DNA of 64,000 nucleotides from CAZCDS01 sp964497585 (GTDB lineage: Bacteria; Desulfobacterota; Desulfomonilia; Desulfomonilales; Desulfomonilaceae), in NCBI GenBank assembly GCA_964497585.1, contig CAZCDS010000015.1:1-64000 (forward strand), given 5' to 3'. This document shows positions 34,169 through 42,726 of the stretch, piece after piece. Every line of letters starts with the position of its first letter. The stretch's first letter is position 1. Under the pieces are notes generated by a model. The model saw nothing but the letters and a program-made list of their open reading frames with translations, did not search any database and had not been told where the DNA came from. The position numbers and the translations under genes were made by a program.

Positions 34169-35890
34169 TCAGTCCCCGTCCCACGATTTCAGAGCGTCCT
34201 TCACGGCCTCCACCACGGAGTCTGTCTTTACAAGATCCACCTTTCCGGTCTTACGATTTCTCAGTTCCACCTTTCCCTGCGCGAGGGCCTTCTTGCCGAT
34301 GGTTATTCTCAAGGGGATTCCTATGAGGTCGGCATCCTTGAATTTCACACCGGGCCTTTCGTCCCGGTCATCGAGGAGCGCGTCGATGTCCGCGCTCCAG
34401 AGGTTCCGGTAGACATCCTCAGCGGCCTGTTCTATCTCCTCGTTCTTTGCCCCGACCGGGGTAACGATCACCGAGAAGGGAGCAACCGGAGGCGGGAAGA
34501 TGATCCCGTCGCCGTCATGATTCTGTTCGATTGCAGCGGCCACGGTCCGGCTCACCCCGATGCCGTAGCATCCCATGATCATGAGTTTTTCCTTCCCATC
34601 AGCGTCCAAGAATCGGGCGCCCATGGCCTCGGAGTACTTCACGCCGAGTTTGAACACGTGACCGACTTCAATCCCTCGTGTGAGGACGAGTTTACCCGAC
34701 TCGCACCTGGGACAGGAATCTCCTGCACCCGCGAGCCGGAAATCACCGTAATGTTGCACGCCAAAGTCTCTTTCCGGGACGACATTGACGATGTGAACGT
34801 CCTTCTGATTCGCCCCCACCACAGCCTTCGCCACGGTCCTTATCGCGTTATCCGCGACGATCGTGACCTTCTCCAAGCCCACCGGTCCGGAGAAGCCTAG
34901 CGGACCGCCCGTTACTTCTTCGATGGTCCGCTCGTCAGCAAGTTCAACCTCCTCGGCGTTGAGGAAGTTCTTGAGCTTCACCTCGTTTAGATCGTGATCT
35001 CCCCTGATAAGGACCGCCACCGGCTCCTTGTCCGTCCGCAGGATAAGGGTCTTGATGAGGTCCTGCGGCCTCACCTTCAAGAAATCGGAGACTTGCTCGA
35101 TGGTGGCCATCCCGGGTGTCTCAACCTTTTCGGGCTGTCCCGGGCCGTCTTTCTTTTCCGGCGTTTCGGGAGTCCTTATTTCGGCCTTTTCCATGTTCGC
35201 CGCGTAGTCACAGGAATCGCAGGAGACGACGATATCCTCGCCTGTATCGGCCAGAACCATGAACTCATGGGAAAAGCTTCCCCCGATGGGTCCAGTGTCC
35301 GCTTCCACCGCTCTGAACCTCAGGCCGCACCGCTCGAAGATCCTGGTGTACGCGTCCCACATCTCGCGGTACGACTCCTCCGCGCCCGGCTCGTCCGCGT
35401 CGAAGGAGTACGCGTCTTTCATCATGAATTCCCGGCCGCGCATGAGGCCGAATCTCGGACGGATCTCATCCCGGAACTTCGTCTGTATCTGATAGAGATT
35501 TATGGGAAGCTCGCGGTACGAGCGCACGTCTCGGCGCACGAGGTCGGTGATGACCTCCTCGTGGGTCGGGCCGAGGCAGCATTCGTGGCCGTGGCGATCC
35601 TTGAAACGCAGCAGCTCCGGGCCGTAGCGTTCCCACCGGCCGGACTCCTCCCAGAGTTCAGCCGGCTGCACCATGGGCAGGAAGACTTCCTGGGCTCCGG
35701 CCGCGTCCATTTCTTCACGGACGATTTGTTCCACCTTGCGCAAGGAACGATAGCCCAATGGGAGAAACGAATAGATCCCCGCGGCAAGCTTGCGGATCAT
35801 GCCGGCCCTGAGCATAAGTCTGTGACTGATCACCTCAGCGTCAGCAGGGTCTTCCTTGAGCGTCGGAATATGAAATTTGGACATTCTCAT
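34169..35890 (-). CDS. proS: Prolyl-tRNA synthetase (bacterial type)
   Basis: 573 residues, the usual length of the bacterial class II ProRS with the editing (INS) domain. Class II motif 2 is visible in QTKFRDEIRPRFGLMRGREFMMKDAYSFD-like sequence around residues 130-160, motif 3 in GCYGIGVSRT near 440. The insertion domain lies about 225-390 (it removes mischarged Ala-tRNA). C-terminal anticodon domain begins near 465. AGGCGG lies upstream of the ATG. Confidence 0.97.
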   Translation of the reverse strand: MRMSKFHIPTLKEDPADAEVISHRLMLRAGMIRKLAAGIYSFLPLGYRSLRKVEQIVREEMDAAGAQEVFLPMVQPAELWEESGRWERYGPELLRFKDRHGHECCLGPTHEEVITDLVRRDVRSYRELPINLYQIQTKFRDEIRPRFGLMRGREFMMKDAYSFDADEPGAEESYREMWDAYTRIFERCGLRFRAVEADTGPIGGSFSHEFMVLADTGEDIVVSCDSCDYAANMEKAEIRTPETPEKKDGPGQPEKVETPGMATIEQVSDFLKVRPQDLIKTLILRTDKEPVAVLIRGDHDLNEVKLKNFLNAEEVELADERTIEEVTGGPLGFSGPVGLEKVTIVADNAIRTVAKAVVGANQKDVHIVNVVPERDFGVQHYGDFRLAGAGDSCPRCESGKLVLTRGIEVGHVFKLGVKYSEAMGARFLDADGKEKLMIMGCYGIGVSRTVAAAIEQNHDGDGIIFPPPVAPFSVIVTPVGAKNEEIEQAAEDVYRNLWSADIDALLDDRDERPGVKFKDADLIGIPLRITIGKKALAQGKVELRNRKTGKVDLVKTDSVVEAVKDALKSWDGD

Positions 35891-35984
35891 CGGTTACGCC
35901 GCCTCTGTCCCGGGGTTCGAATTCTTCCCCGTGTTTTGTCATGGACATTCCGAGCCTGCTACAAAGATCCGTACTCTGTCAAGC

Positions 35985-36145
35985 ACGATGCTGCACAAGC
36001 CGCGCACAGGTGAACCGCACGATGCGACGCTCGGGGACCTCAGCGCAAAGCTCGGGTGGACCTACACGAGATACGCGGACGATATGACCTTCTCAGCGGA
36101 GGGTGATGCCGCGAACCGCGCGGACCGCCTCCTGGCAGGGCCGCG
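35985..36145 (+). pseudogene. Remnant of a retron/group II-type reverse transcriptase
   Basis: A plus-strand stretch reads LSAKLGWTYTRYADDMTFSA, the palm-domain block of retron-type reverse transcriptases (AxGWxYTRYADDLTFS) with the catalytic YADD. Only about 50 residues can be read. No finger or thumb motifs, msr/msd RNA or maturase domain are visible on either side, and the frame continues into sequence antisense to the neighbouring ABC-ATPase gene. I read it as a decayed insertion remnant between proS and that gene. Confidence 0.6.
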
Positions 36146-36170
36146 CCACGCTGTCGAACCCTTCGTCCCA

Positions 36171-37193
36171 TCACAAGTCGGACGCGGGAGCGCGGACATG
36201 GCACGCAGCCGAGTGTCCGGGTCGCACCTCAACGAGCCTCGGTTCGACTTCGGTGCAGACGGGGATCCTCAGCCTGCACCGCGGATGGAAGCGGCAGCCG
36301 GAAGGGGGATCGATAGGACTGGGAACGTCACCTTCAAGGATGATCCGCTCCCGTCTCGATTCGGGATCGATGGTAGGGACCGCACTGAGGAGGGCTTCCG
36401 TGTACGGATGGAGCGTATTAAGATAGATATCCTCTTTGCGGCCGACCTCGACGATTTTGCCGAGGTACATGACGGCCACCCTGTCGGAGATATGCTCCAC
36501 AACGGAGAGGTCATGGGAGATGAAGAGATAGGTCAGGCCGTACTTGTCCTGCAAATCTTCGAGCAGATTGATCACCTGCGAACGGATGGAAACGTCCAGG
36601 GCCGACACCGGCTCGTCAGCCACGATCAGGCTTGGTTGGAGGGCGAGTGCCCTCGCTATGCCGATTCTCTGTCGTTGACCGCCTGAGAACTCATGGGGGA
36701 AGCGATACGCGTACTCCGGTCTGAGCCCGACTTCCTCCATCAGCTCGCGCACCTTCGTTCGCCTTTCGGAAGACGACCCTATCTTGTGGATGACGAGCGG
36801 TTCGGCAATGATGCTCTGAACGGTCCGCCGCGGGTTGAGCGAGGAGTACGGGTCCTGGAAAATTATCTGCATTCTTCGCCGCAGTTTCTTCATTTCACTG
36901 CGGCCCAGCCGGCCCACATCTCGGCCCTCGAAGATCACCCTGCCGGAGGTAGGCTCTTCCAACCTCAGCAACAGCCTGCCGAGGGTGGATTTTCCGCAAC
37001 CGGATTCGCCGACGAGTCCGAGTGTCTCACCGCGGACTATGTCCAGGTCTACTCCGTCAACCGCGTGGACGTTCAAGTCATCGTGGCTGAGGAAGCCGCT
37101 CTTGACGGGAAAGTGCTTGACGAGTTGCTCGACGGTGACGAGATACCTGTCCGCGTCGGATACGGTGTCCTGCGGTTGAAGATTGGCGGTCAC
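36171..37193 (-). CDS. Oligopeptide/dipeptide ABC transporter ATP-binding protein (OppF/DppF-like)
   Basis: 340 residues. Walker A GESGCGKST, signature FSGGQRQR, Walker B with DEPVSALD, and the C-terminal Opp/Dpp-specific tail GCRFHPRC...VC (oligo_HPY domain, Cys-rich, about 295-310). It energises uptake of short peptides or similar substrates. It starts at GTG with GGAGA 6 bases upstream. No permease, binding protein or OppD partner is beside it: the 3' side is the reverse-transcriptase remnant and proS, the 5' side a divergent protease gene. So it is an orphan here, and its partners may be elsewhere or lost. Confidence 0.9.
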   Translation of the reverse strand: MTANLQPQDTVSDADRYLVTVEQLVKHFPVKSGFLSHDDLNVHAVDGVDLDIVRGETLGLVGESGCGKSTLGRLLLRLEEPTSGRVIFEGRDVGRLGRSEMKKLRRRMQIIFQDPYSSLNPRRTVQSIIAEPLVIHKIGSSSERRTKVRELMEEVGLRPEYAYRFPHEFSGGQRQRIGIARALALQPSLIVADEPVSALDVSIRSQVINLLEDLQDKYGLTYLFISHDLSVVEHISDRVAVMYLGKIVEVGRKEDIYLNTLHPYTEALLSAVPTIDPESRRERIILEGDVPSPIDPPSGCRFHPRCRLRIPVCTEVEPRLVEVRPGHSAACHVRAPASDL

Positions 37194-37216
37194 GCTGATT
37201 CTCCGGGGTGACGTAC

Positions 37217-37245
37217 TTGGCGCCGGACAACTTCCGTGTTATACG
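37217..37245 (+). promoter_or_regulatory. Probable promoter of the PrsW-like gene
   Basis: TTGGCG (37217-37222), a 17-base spacer, and TATACG (37240-37245) in the intergenic space between the divergent ABC ATPase and protease genes. Confidence 0.4.
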
Positions 37246-37293
37246 GTGCGGTTGTTCCGAAGTCAATCGAGAGGTGACCATCTGCAAACATAC

Positions 37294-38214
37294 ATGGTGA
37301 CTCTGGGAGTCTTGCCCGGGCTGACATGGCTCCTGTTCTTCTATTTCCGAGGCCGACGCCGGGATGACCGCATTTTCGGTCACATGCTCCGGGTTTTCCT
37401 GTGGGCCTGTGTTCTCACCATCCCCGCGGAGATCTTCGAACGTCTCATGAATGCGAGTGTGGATCAGGAGACGCTTGCACGGTCCGTGATAGCGAGCTTT
37501 CTGCTCATCGCACCCATCGAGGAGTTCGTGAAACTCCTTGCGGTGTGGATGGGGGTTTACCGGAGCCCGGATTTCCGAGAGCCGACCGACGGACTGATCT
37601 ACTCGACAACGGCCGCGATCGGCTTCGCGTGCGCGGAGAATATCCGCTTCTCACTGCATCTGATGGGACTGATCGGGCCCGACGTCCTGTTGCTGAGGAT
37701 ATTCTTTGCCACGCCCGCACATATCATGTTTGCGTCGATCGTGGGTTACGCCATGGGTCTGGCCCGGTTCCAAAGGGATCGGGAACTGATCACCGTGCTC
37801 AAGGGACTGTTGGGCGCCATCCTCCTGCACGGGATCTACGACACGATCGTCGCGGCCAATCCGGAGATAGGACCGCTCGCGCTTATTCCACTTATGATTT
37901 TCATGGGATGGCTCATGCACCGGCTCGTTCGGGCCTTTCGACGGAACTATCCCTTTCCCCCTATCGGTGAGGGCGCGTTGATCTGCTGTCCCACGTGCGG
38001 AGCGTATACGCTGGAGAAGAACGAACGATGCGCGAGATGCGGCGCGCGCGTGCCGATCATGGAACGGGAGGCGCCGAGATTCTGCGGGCGATGTCGGGCT
38101 CGGCTTGACCCGAGCCGCGATGTCTGTCCGAGGTGCGGAGCGGGCGTGGCCACATCGTGGTCCTCTTCCAGGCGGCAGGATGACGGTACGAGCGCCGGCG
38201 ACAACCCACCTTAA
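37294..38214 (+). CDS. PrsW-family intramembrane protease fused to zinc ribbons
   Basis: About 306 residues from the ATG at 37294; a CTG at 37282 is better placed after an AGAGGTGA site, so the start is uncertain. The multi-pass domain shows PrsW-family signatures: PIEEFVKLLAV (Glu-Glu and Lys, about 76-80), IGFACAENI, FATPAHIMFASIVGYAMG and LLHGIYDTI, i.e. the glutamate/histidine abortive-infection-type metalloprotease fold. After the last helix come two zinc-ribbon cysteine sets (CCPTCG/CARCG and CGRC/CPRCG) in a soluble tail. In Bacillus PrsW cleaves anti-sigma factors. A small zinc-ribbon membrane protein follows. Confidence 0.82.
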   Translation: MVTLGVLPGLTWLLFFYFRGRRRDDRIFGHMLRVFLWACVLTIPAEIFERLMNASVDQETLARSVIASFLLIAPIEEFVKLLAVWMGVYRSPDFREPTDGLIYSTTAAIGFACAENIRFSLHLMGLIGPDVLLLRIFFATPAHIMFASIVGYAMGLARFQRDRELITVLKGLLGAILLHGIYDTIVAANPEIGPLALIPLMIFMGWLMHRLVRAFRRNYPFPPIGEGALICCPTCGAYTLEKNERCARCGARVPIMEREAPRFCGRCRARLDPSRDVCPRCGAGVATSWSSSRRQDDGTSAGDNPP

Positions 38215-38288
38215 GCTTTCCGCCTCGCCAATCCTCAGGATGGAGGCTCGACGCGAGGCGGGATGATATCGTTCGCAGGGAGGCGCAG

Positions 38289-38501
38289 ATGGAGGGAGAA
38301 ATTACTACGGCAGTTGCAGTGGGTTTGGCAATCGTTGTCGTGGTCGTTCTCGCTATCGCACTCTACCGGCTCTTCTTCAAGGTCCGCAGGGAGGTTGCTG
38401 AGACGCCCACCCACATACGCAAGGAGTGCTTATCCTGCGGCTGGCAGGGACTGGTAAGCAAGTTCCACAGCAAGTGTCCGAACTGCGGCGATGGAATCTG
38501 A
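38289..38501 (+). CDS. Small membrane protein with zinc ribbon
   Basis: 70 residues: one transmembrane helix (AVAVGLAIVVVVVLAIALY) followed by a C4 zinc ribbon (CLSCGWQ...CPNCG). AGGGAGG precedes the ATG. It lies 74 bases after the PrsW-like gene on the same strand. The shared zinc-ribbon design suggests they may interact (inference). Confidence 0.7.
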   Translation: MEGEITTAVAVGLAIVVVVVLAIALYRLFFKVRREVAETPTHIRKECLSCGWQGLVSKFHSKCPNCGDGI

Positions 38502-38992
38502 CACCTTGCTTTTTCCCTTGACAATGATTACTAGATTGGGGCATGTATTTACGCTTAGTTTGCTACTGACAAGACTTGCCCCAGGTGAGCAAGATGACCG
38601 GTCTGACCAGAAAAATCGTTCCTAGAGAATGTGCCGCGGTACGTGAGGCATTCGCTCGCGCAGGGGGACGATTCTGCCCATCATCATCTATCTCTCTGAG
38701 ATTCCAATCACTTGTCGGAGGGAAGGACTTGAGTGAGGAGTACTTCGATTTCCTCCTCGTCCGATACAAACAGAATCCCTCTCGCTCGTGAGGACGGCGC
38801 AGTCCTCCCAATCTGTTCGCAACAAACCGGGTGAATGACGAATTCTCCCGACCCCCACCGGGGACTGAATAAGAAACACACCGTGGACCGGTAGCGTGTT
38901 CGTTCCCCATATCACATGGGACCGAGACCTACCGTACGGCTTTGCAGGCAACGTTTTCGTAGGCAAACGCTTGCTCGGTTAGGGGGATGACG
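38502..38992. other. Intergenic region upstream of speD
   Basis: About 490 bases. Open frames on both strands (e.g. 38576-38791) show no ribosome site or family resemblance. A TTGACA at about 38518 has no good -10. Confidence 0.45.
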
Positions 38993-39409
38993 ATGAAAGC
39001 TCTGGGTATTCATCTTCTGATCGAGTTCTATTCCTGCAACAGACGCACGATCGACGATCGGGGCAGCCTGGAGGAGATCATGTCCCAGGCAGCCGAAGTT
39101 GCGGGAGCAACGGTTCTCAAGACGGCTTTTCAAGACTTCAACCCCCAGGGAGTCTCGGGCGTGGTGGTGATCGCCGAGTCTCACCTGACGATCCATACGT
39201 GGCCTGAACACGGGTACGCTGCGGTTGACATCTTTACCTGCGGCACCAGCGTCGATCCATGGAAGGCCCTCGATTTTCTCAAAGAGCAACTCGAAGCAGA
39301 CGATTTCGAAGTGCGCAATTTTGACCGAGGATTCCCCAAAGCGGGAGGCAGGGCAACAGAGGTTAGGAGTTGTGTCGAACCCATTGCGTGCGGGAATACT
39401 CACCATTAG
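38993..39409 (+). CDS. speD: S-adenosylmethionine decarboxylase proenzyme
   Basis: 138 residues, the short bacterial form. Makes decarboxylated SAM, the aminopropyl donor for spermidine. The self-cleavage site is in ESHLTIHTWPE; Ser63 becomes the pyruvoyl cofactor. Also GIHLLIEFYSC at the N-terminus. The ATG at 38993 has AGGGGG 7 bases upstream; the ATG at 38987 abuts it. No spermidine synthase is next to it: mogA overlaps its end instead. Confidence 0.93.
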   Translation: MKALGIHLLIEFYSCNRRTIDDRGSLEEIMSQAAEVAGATVLKTAFQDFNPQGVSGVVVIAESHLTIHTWPEHGYAAVDIFTCGTSVDPWKALDFLKEQLEADDFEVRNFDRGFPKAGGRATEVRSCVEPIACGNTHH

Positions 39410-39866
39410 TGACCGGTCTTCGCAAGGACTGCGTGAAGACGCCGCGGGGCCGGCGCTCGCTGAGTACCTGAGGTCCAACGGAATCGACGTGGATCGAACC
39501 TCGGTCGTTCCCGACGAGGAAGATCAGATCAAGGAGATCCTCATTGCGTGGGCCGATGAAGGGATGCTCGATCTGATCGTCACTACCGGCGGCACCGGCC
39601 TTTCTCCGCGAGACGTCACACCCGAAGCGACAATCGCCGCGGTGGACAGAATTGTCCCGGGAATGGCCGAGGCAATGCGCGCGCAGAGCTTGCTCAAGAC
39701 TCCTCACGCCATGATCTCACGCGCAGTTGTCGGCGTTCGGGGGAGAGTGCTGATCATCAATCTTCCCGGAAGCCCCAGGGGCGCAATTGAGAATCTCGAG
39801 GTACTGGTGCCCGCGCTCGCCCATGCAATTGCAAAGCTCCAGGGCGATCCCTCCGAGTGTGCCTGA
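39372..39866 (+). CDS. mogA: Molybdopterin adenylyltransferase (MogA/MoaB family)
   Basis: About 164 residues from the GTG at 39372 (overlapping speD by 38 bases); an upstream extension is not conserved. Adenylates molybdopterin before molybdenum insertion. Visible: GILTISDRSSQG, TTGGTGLSPRD, the active-site VPGMAEAMR and LIINLPGSPRGA. It fits the molybdenum enzyme in the 15-20 kb block, though unlinked. The strong overlap with speD suggests translational coupling, unusual for these two pathways. Confidence 0.92.
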   Translation: MSNPLRAGILTISDRSSQGLREDAAGPALAEYLRSNGIDVDRTSVVPDEEDQIKEILIAWADEGMLDLIVTTGGTGLSPRDVTPEATIAAVDRIVPGMAEAMRAQSLLKTPHAMISRAVVGVRGRVLIINLPGSPRGAIENLEVLVPALAHAIAKLQGDPSECA

Positions 39867-40017
39867 TACCGGTTCACCTTCAAAAAGGCAATCCGGGACG
39901 GCTTTCTCTCCAGAAAGGTTCGTTCCGGGGCTGCGTTGCGGGCTTACCCGGTTGGGCGTCCTGGGGGATTGGCGCGCGCAAGGACAGTCTGTCGAGGCGC
40001 CTCATTGTTCAAGGGGA

Positions 40018-40045
40018 GTCCGGAAGGGAAAGTACCCTTCCGGAC
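40018..40045 (+). terminator. Hairpin after mogA, possible terminator
   Basis: GTCCGGAAGGG pairs perfectly with CCCTTCCGGAC over a 6-base loop. No T-tract follows, so it could be factor-dependent or only a repeat. Confidence 0.4.
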
Positions 40046-40055
40046 AGGAGACCCG

Positions 40056-40340
40056 TCACTTGTTCGCCGCGGCCCGTTTGGAAGCCTTCAATGGGTTGAT
40101 CTTCTGGGTTTTTTCAGACTTGGCAGCCTGAATGTGGGTAGCGAAGTTGCAGGGAGTGCCATTCCATTTGGTGGAAGGATTGGGGGCTACGGTGCAGAAA
40201 ATGCCTTCGTCAAAGGTCTCTGTCCGGGAGCATCCCTCACACTGCTCGACGACCGTGTGGCACCGGCCGCCGTTGAAGGTGCAACCTTTTCTCGTCATGA
40301 ACGCACACTCGACACCTTTCTTCAGCGTCGCGCACTGCAT
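40056..40340 (-). CDS. PxxKW-family cysteine-rich protein
   Basis: 94 residues with eight or nine Cys (CATLKKGVEC, CTFNGGRC, CEGCSRT, ...FCTVAPNP, CNFATHI). The sequence PNPSTKW is the PxxKW signature, and CNFATH follows it as in the family of anaerobic, mostly Desulfobacterota, proteins of unknown function. GGAGG lies 8 bases before the ATG. The Lys-rich tail (KINPLKASKRAAANK) is characteristic of these proteins. A metal or Fe-S cluster role is likely from cysteine density; no partner in the operon. Confidence 0.82.
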   Translation of the reverse strand: MQCATLKKGVECAFMTRKGCTFNGGRCHTVVEQCEGCSRTETFDEGIFCTVAPNPSTKWNGTPCNFATHIQAAKSEKTQKINPLKASKRAAANK

Positions 40341-40433
40341 GGTTCTTTCCTCCGTGGGTGATCTCGGGTAAGGGCGGCCGCCCCTCCCTTAGGTTAAAAA
40401 AATAGAATAACCGCGAATCCGAAAAATGCAAAC

Positions 40434-40461
40434 AAAAAAATTGGGAAGACCGAATTTTTTT
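40434..40461. other. AT-rich inverted repeat
   Basis: AAAAAAATT and AATTTTTTT flank a 10-base core. It lies between the 3' end of the 40505 gene and the PxxKW gene's start, and could be a bidirectional terminator-like structure: a T-run follows on both strands. Confidence 0.45.
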
Positions 40462-40504
40462 GGGTCAGTCCGTTCCTTCCTCCCCCTCGCCGCTCCCGGA
40501 ACGC

Positions 40505-41266
40505 TCAGACTGCCGACCCATCGCGCTTCCACGGACGGAGCCGCGGAATCCACATCGGCACGTTTGCCCGATAAATGTCGTAGACTTCCCCGAATTGCTC
40601 TCGCAAGTTTCGCTCCTCAAAAAAGACTCCGATGATCACGTAGACGGTCCCGAGGAATGCGAATTCGAGACGGCCGTACGTCATCACGGGACCTATCCAG
40701 AGCACCCCGATGAAGAAAAGATACATTGGATGACGCAAGTGCGCGTACGGACCGGCTGCGGAGAACGGGATCGGTCTGGGAGGCTTGCCCGCCAATCTGC
40801 GCAAGAAGACACTGATACCAAGGAATCCCTGGTAGTCAACGAAGAGACAGGTATAGAAAAACCCTCCAACACTTGCCAGAGAGAGGCTCGTCAACACCCA
40901 GTACCCAGGGCCCTCGGCCTCCCACACGGTTCCCGATATCGGACGCCAGAAATAAAGGACCAGGAGCAGCACGATTCCGTTCACCATGACATACGTCGGT
41001 TTGGCGAAATCTTCGCCCGTCACGCGAGCTAGACCACGTTTGGCAAAGTCGCGCGCGAACAGGCTGTGGATCCCCGCAAACGCCCCGAAAAGGACGGCGT
41101 TGAACGCCACGTCGGAGCATCCTCCGCTCCCCTGCCGCGGGAACTGGAGGAAATAGAGCAGAAAGAGATAGGGCAGGTCCGAGAGGAGTCGAACGAGGAA
41201 CACAACCGCGTAGAGTTGAATTCGCGTCATGGGGGTTCTTACCGCCTTTTCCCGGACTCGGTCCAC
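40505..41266 (-). CDS. Isoprenylcysteine/phospholipid methyltransferase-like membrane protein
   Basis: About 253 residues with several membrane helices (VVFLVRLLSDLPYLFLLYFL, TYVMVNGIVLLLVLYF, FLGTVYVIIGVFF). The C-terminal half carries family signatures GPYAHLRHPMYLFF and EERNLREQFGEVYDIYR, characteristic of the ICMT/PEMT/NnrU-like SAM-dependent membrane methyltransferases. The GTG at 41266 has AGAGGAG 7 bases upstream; a frame from 41284 has its site abutting the ATG. Methylates a thiol, carboxyl, or lipid; unknown here. Confidence 0.8.
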   Translation of the reverse strand: MDRVREKAVRTPMTRIQLYAVVFLVRLLSDLPYLFLLYFLQFPRQGSGGCSDVAFNAVLFGAFAGIHSLFARDFAKRGLARVTGEDFAKPTYVMVNGIVLLLVLYFWRPISGTVWEAEGPGYWVLTSLSLASVGGFFYTCLFVDYQGFLGISVFLRRLAGKPPRPIPFSAAGPYAHLRHPMYLFFIGVLWIGPVMTYGRLEFAFLGTVYVIIGVFFEERNLREQFGEVYDIYRANVPMWIPRLRPWKRDGSAV

Positions 41267-41374
41267 CAATTTGCTCCTCTCCATCTCCCTGAGGACGAAA
41301 GTTCTTCTTTCCTCATCCCGACCCTGCCCGCGGGAGGACGCAACGAAGTCTCACTCATTCGAAAACCCTCGATG

Positions 41375-41914
41375 TTAGTCCCATCCCAGAGACTTCATAT
41401 CGAATCCGTTGAGGTATTCCTCCATCGCAGCGGCACGTTCCCGAGTCAACGGCGGACAGTCGGCCGGTTCTTTGACGCCCTCGCAAACCGCGACAGCGAA
41501 AACCGTGCAGGTGGGGGTTCCGCACTCTCTGCAATTAGTCCTTGGCAAGAGCTTGAGGATCTCCATCATGCGCGGTTTGGGCATGCCCTCGTACCGTGGT
41601 TCGATCTCCGAACGACGCTCCCAGGCTTCGTTAATCTCATGCTTGAGCCACGTGAGGATCTTGTCCGCCTCGGATTCATCCTTCAGGGCATTGATCGCTA
41701 TTTGTTGGGCATGGACTGTTATGAGCTTTCCGTGGACCCTGAAGGTCACCGAGGGGGGCTCGTCAATATATTCATGGCCGCCGAGAGCGGCGTTGAGATA
41801 GGGCAGGACTTCACCCACGTCATCGTCCAGGTGCGCGATGCAATGGACCGATTGAAAGCTCGGGTTGCACTTGGGCCGGAAGATCTCCTTACGGTATCCT
41901 GTGAGCAGCGTCAT
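41375..41914 (-). CDS. 4Fe-4S domain protein
   Basis: 179 residues. The C-terminal C-x2-C-x4-C-x16-C set (CRECGTPTC...DCP, about 130-155) matches the Fe-S domain of corrinoid/Fe-S and RnfB-type proteins (PF04060-like). Residues 20-115 form an unassigned domain (GHEYIDEPPSVTFRVHGKLITVHAQQIAIN). Family members act in electron transfer or cobalamin-dependent methyl transfer in anaerobes. No neighbour suggests which. Confidence 0.8.
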   Translation of the reverse strand: MTLLTGYRKEIFRPKCNPSFQSVHCIAHLDDDVGEVLPYLNAALGGHEYIDEPPSVTFRVHGKLITVHAQQIAINALKDESEADKILTWLKHEINEAWERRSEIEPRYEGMPKPRMMEILKLLPRTNCRECGTPTCTVFAVAVCEGVKEPADCPPLTRERAAAMEEYLNGFDMKSLGWD

Positions 41915-42090
41915 GAGGCTCCTTGTTCACGTCATAGCGATTGTCAGACTTGGTGTTCGAAATGCCCCGCGTTTCACAAAGAGATGTTTAGGGGGATTTT
42001 CCATTCAAAGTCCCGGGGGCCAGCAGACGAATTTCGGTCCTCCTTTTTGGCAATCGTGCCGTTTCCCCAGGGGGGACGTCCCGTGGCGAG

Positions 42091-42366
42091 CTATCCACGC
42101 TCGCCTTTCAAAGTCCGTCTGCGCCGTTCGTATTCCTCGTCGTCGATTTGGCCCAGCGCGTACCGTCTGTCCAGGATCTCCTCCGCTGATTCGGAAGACC
42201 CGCCCAAAGCACGATCAGGTATGTCTCCCCGGTACGATCGAGGAAAACAGCAACCCATCCCCTGGGTTCGCATCCTCCGAAAACAGAGAAAGCAGAACAC
42301 GATCATCACCGCGACGCATATCCACCACCAAGAAAACCAGCTCCACAGAGTTACATATTCAGGCAT
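42091..42366 (-). CDS. SHOCT-domain small membrane protein
   Basis: 91 residues. One N-terminal membrane helix (LWSWFSWWWICVAVMIVFCFLCF) and a C-terminal SHOCT motif (AEEILDRRYALGQIDDEEYERRRRTL), a short oligomerisation domain. GGGAGGG lies upstream of the ATG. Function of SHOCT proteins is mostly unknown. Confidence 0.82.
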   Translation of the reverse strand: MPEYVTLWSWFSWWWICVAVMIVFCFLCFRRMRTQGMGCCFPRSYRGDIPDRALGGSSESAEEILDRRYALGQIDDEEYERRRRTLKGERG

Positions 42367-42726
42367 GGAAAATCCCTCCCTCGTGAGTCCGGACGGTGCG
42401 AGGCGATCCGGTCGGATTATTCCTCTGAGGCCCTAAGCGCTGCACGATCCATCATCTGGCACGTCACAGAGCAGAGGATCAGGAAGCCTCGTCCTCCCGC
42501 GAAGAACTCGTCCAGCATCGTCGTCCCATCCTCATGGCCTTCCAACGGGGAAACACAGCTTTTTCTCTCCCTGTCTTTCACGCGTTCCGTCTTTCGTCCG
42601 GCTATCATACGTCCGCTCCTCTACCCGAAGTCTCCCACGCGTTTTTCTCCATGAGACTGTGCGGAATGAGCCGTTGTGACGAGGAGACGGGTTTGATTGA
42701 CCGCCGGTGAACGGGGACAACGCAGC
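42367..42726. other. Intergenic region
   Basis: About 360 bases. Short frames (e.g. 42417-42608 minus) lack a ribosome site. Nothing else recognised. Confidence 0.45.

Noticed and set aside
35900..35935. GGGGTTCGAATTC, a possible tRNA T-arm
   Set aside because: No matching acceptor stem, D-arm or anticodon arm could be laid out around it.
35985..36145. Intact retron or DRT defence system
   Set aside because: Only the palm block is readable; no complete reverse transcriptase or associated RNA or effector is present.
38576..38791. Small plus-strand frame before speD
   Set aside because: No ribosome site and no similarity; the region looks non-coding.
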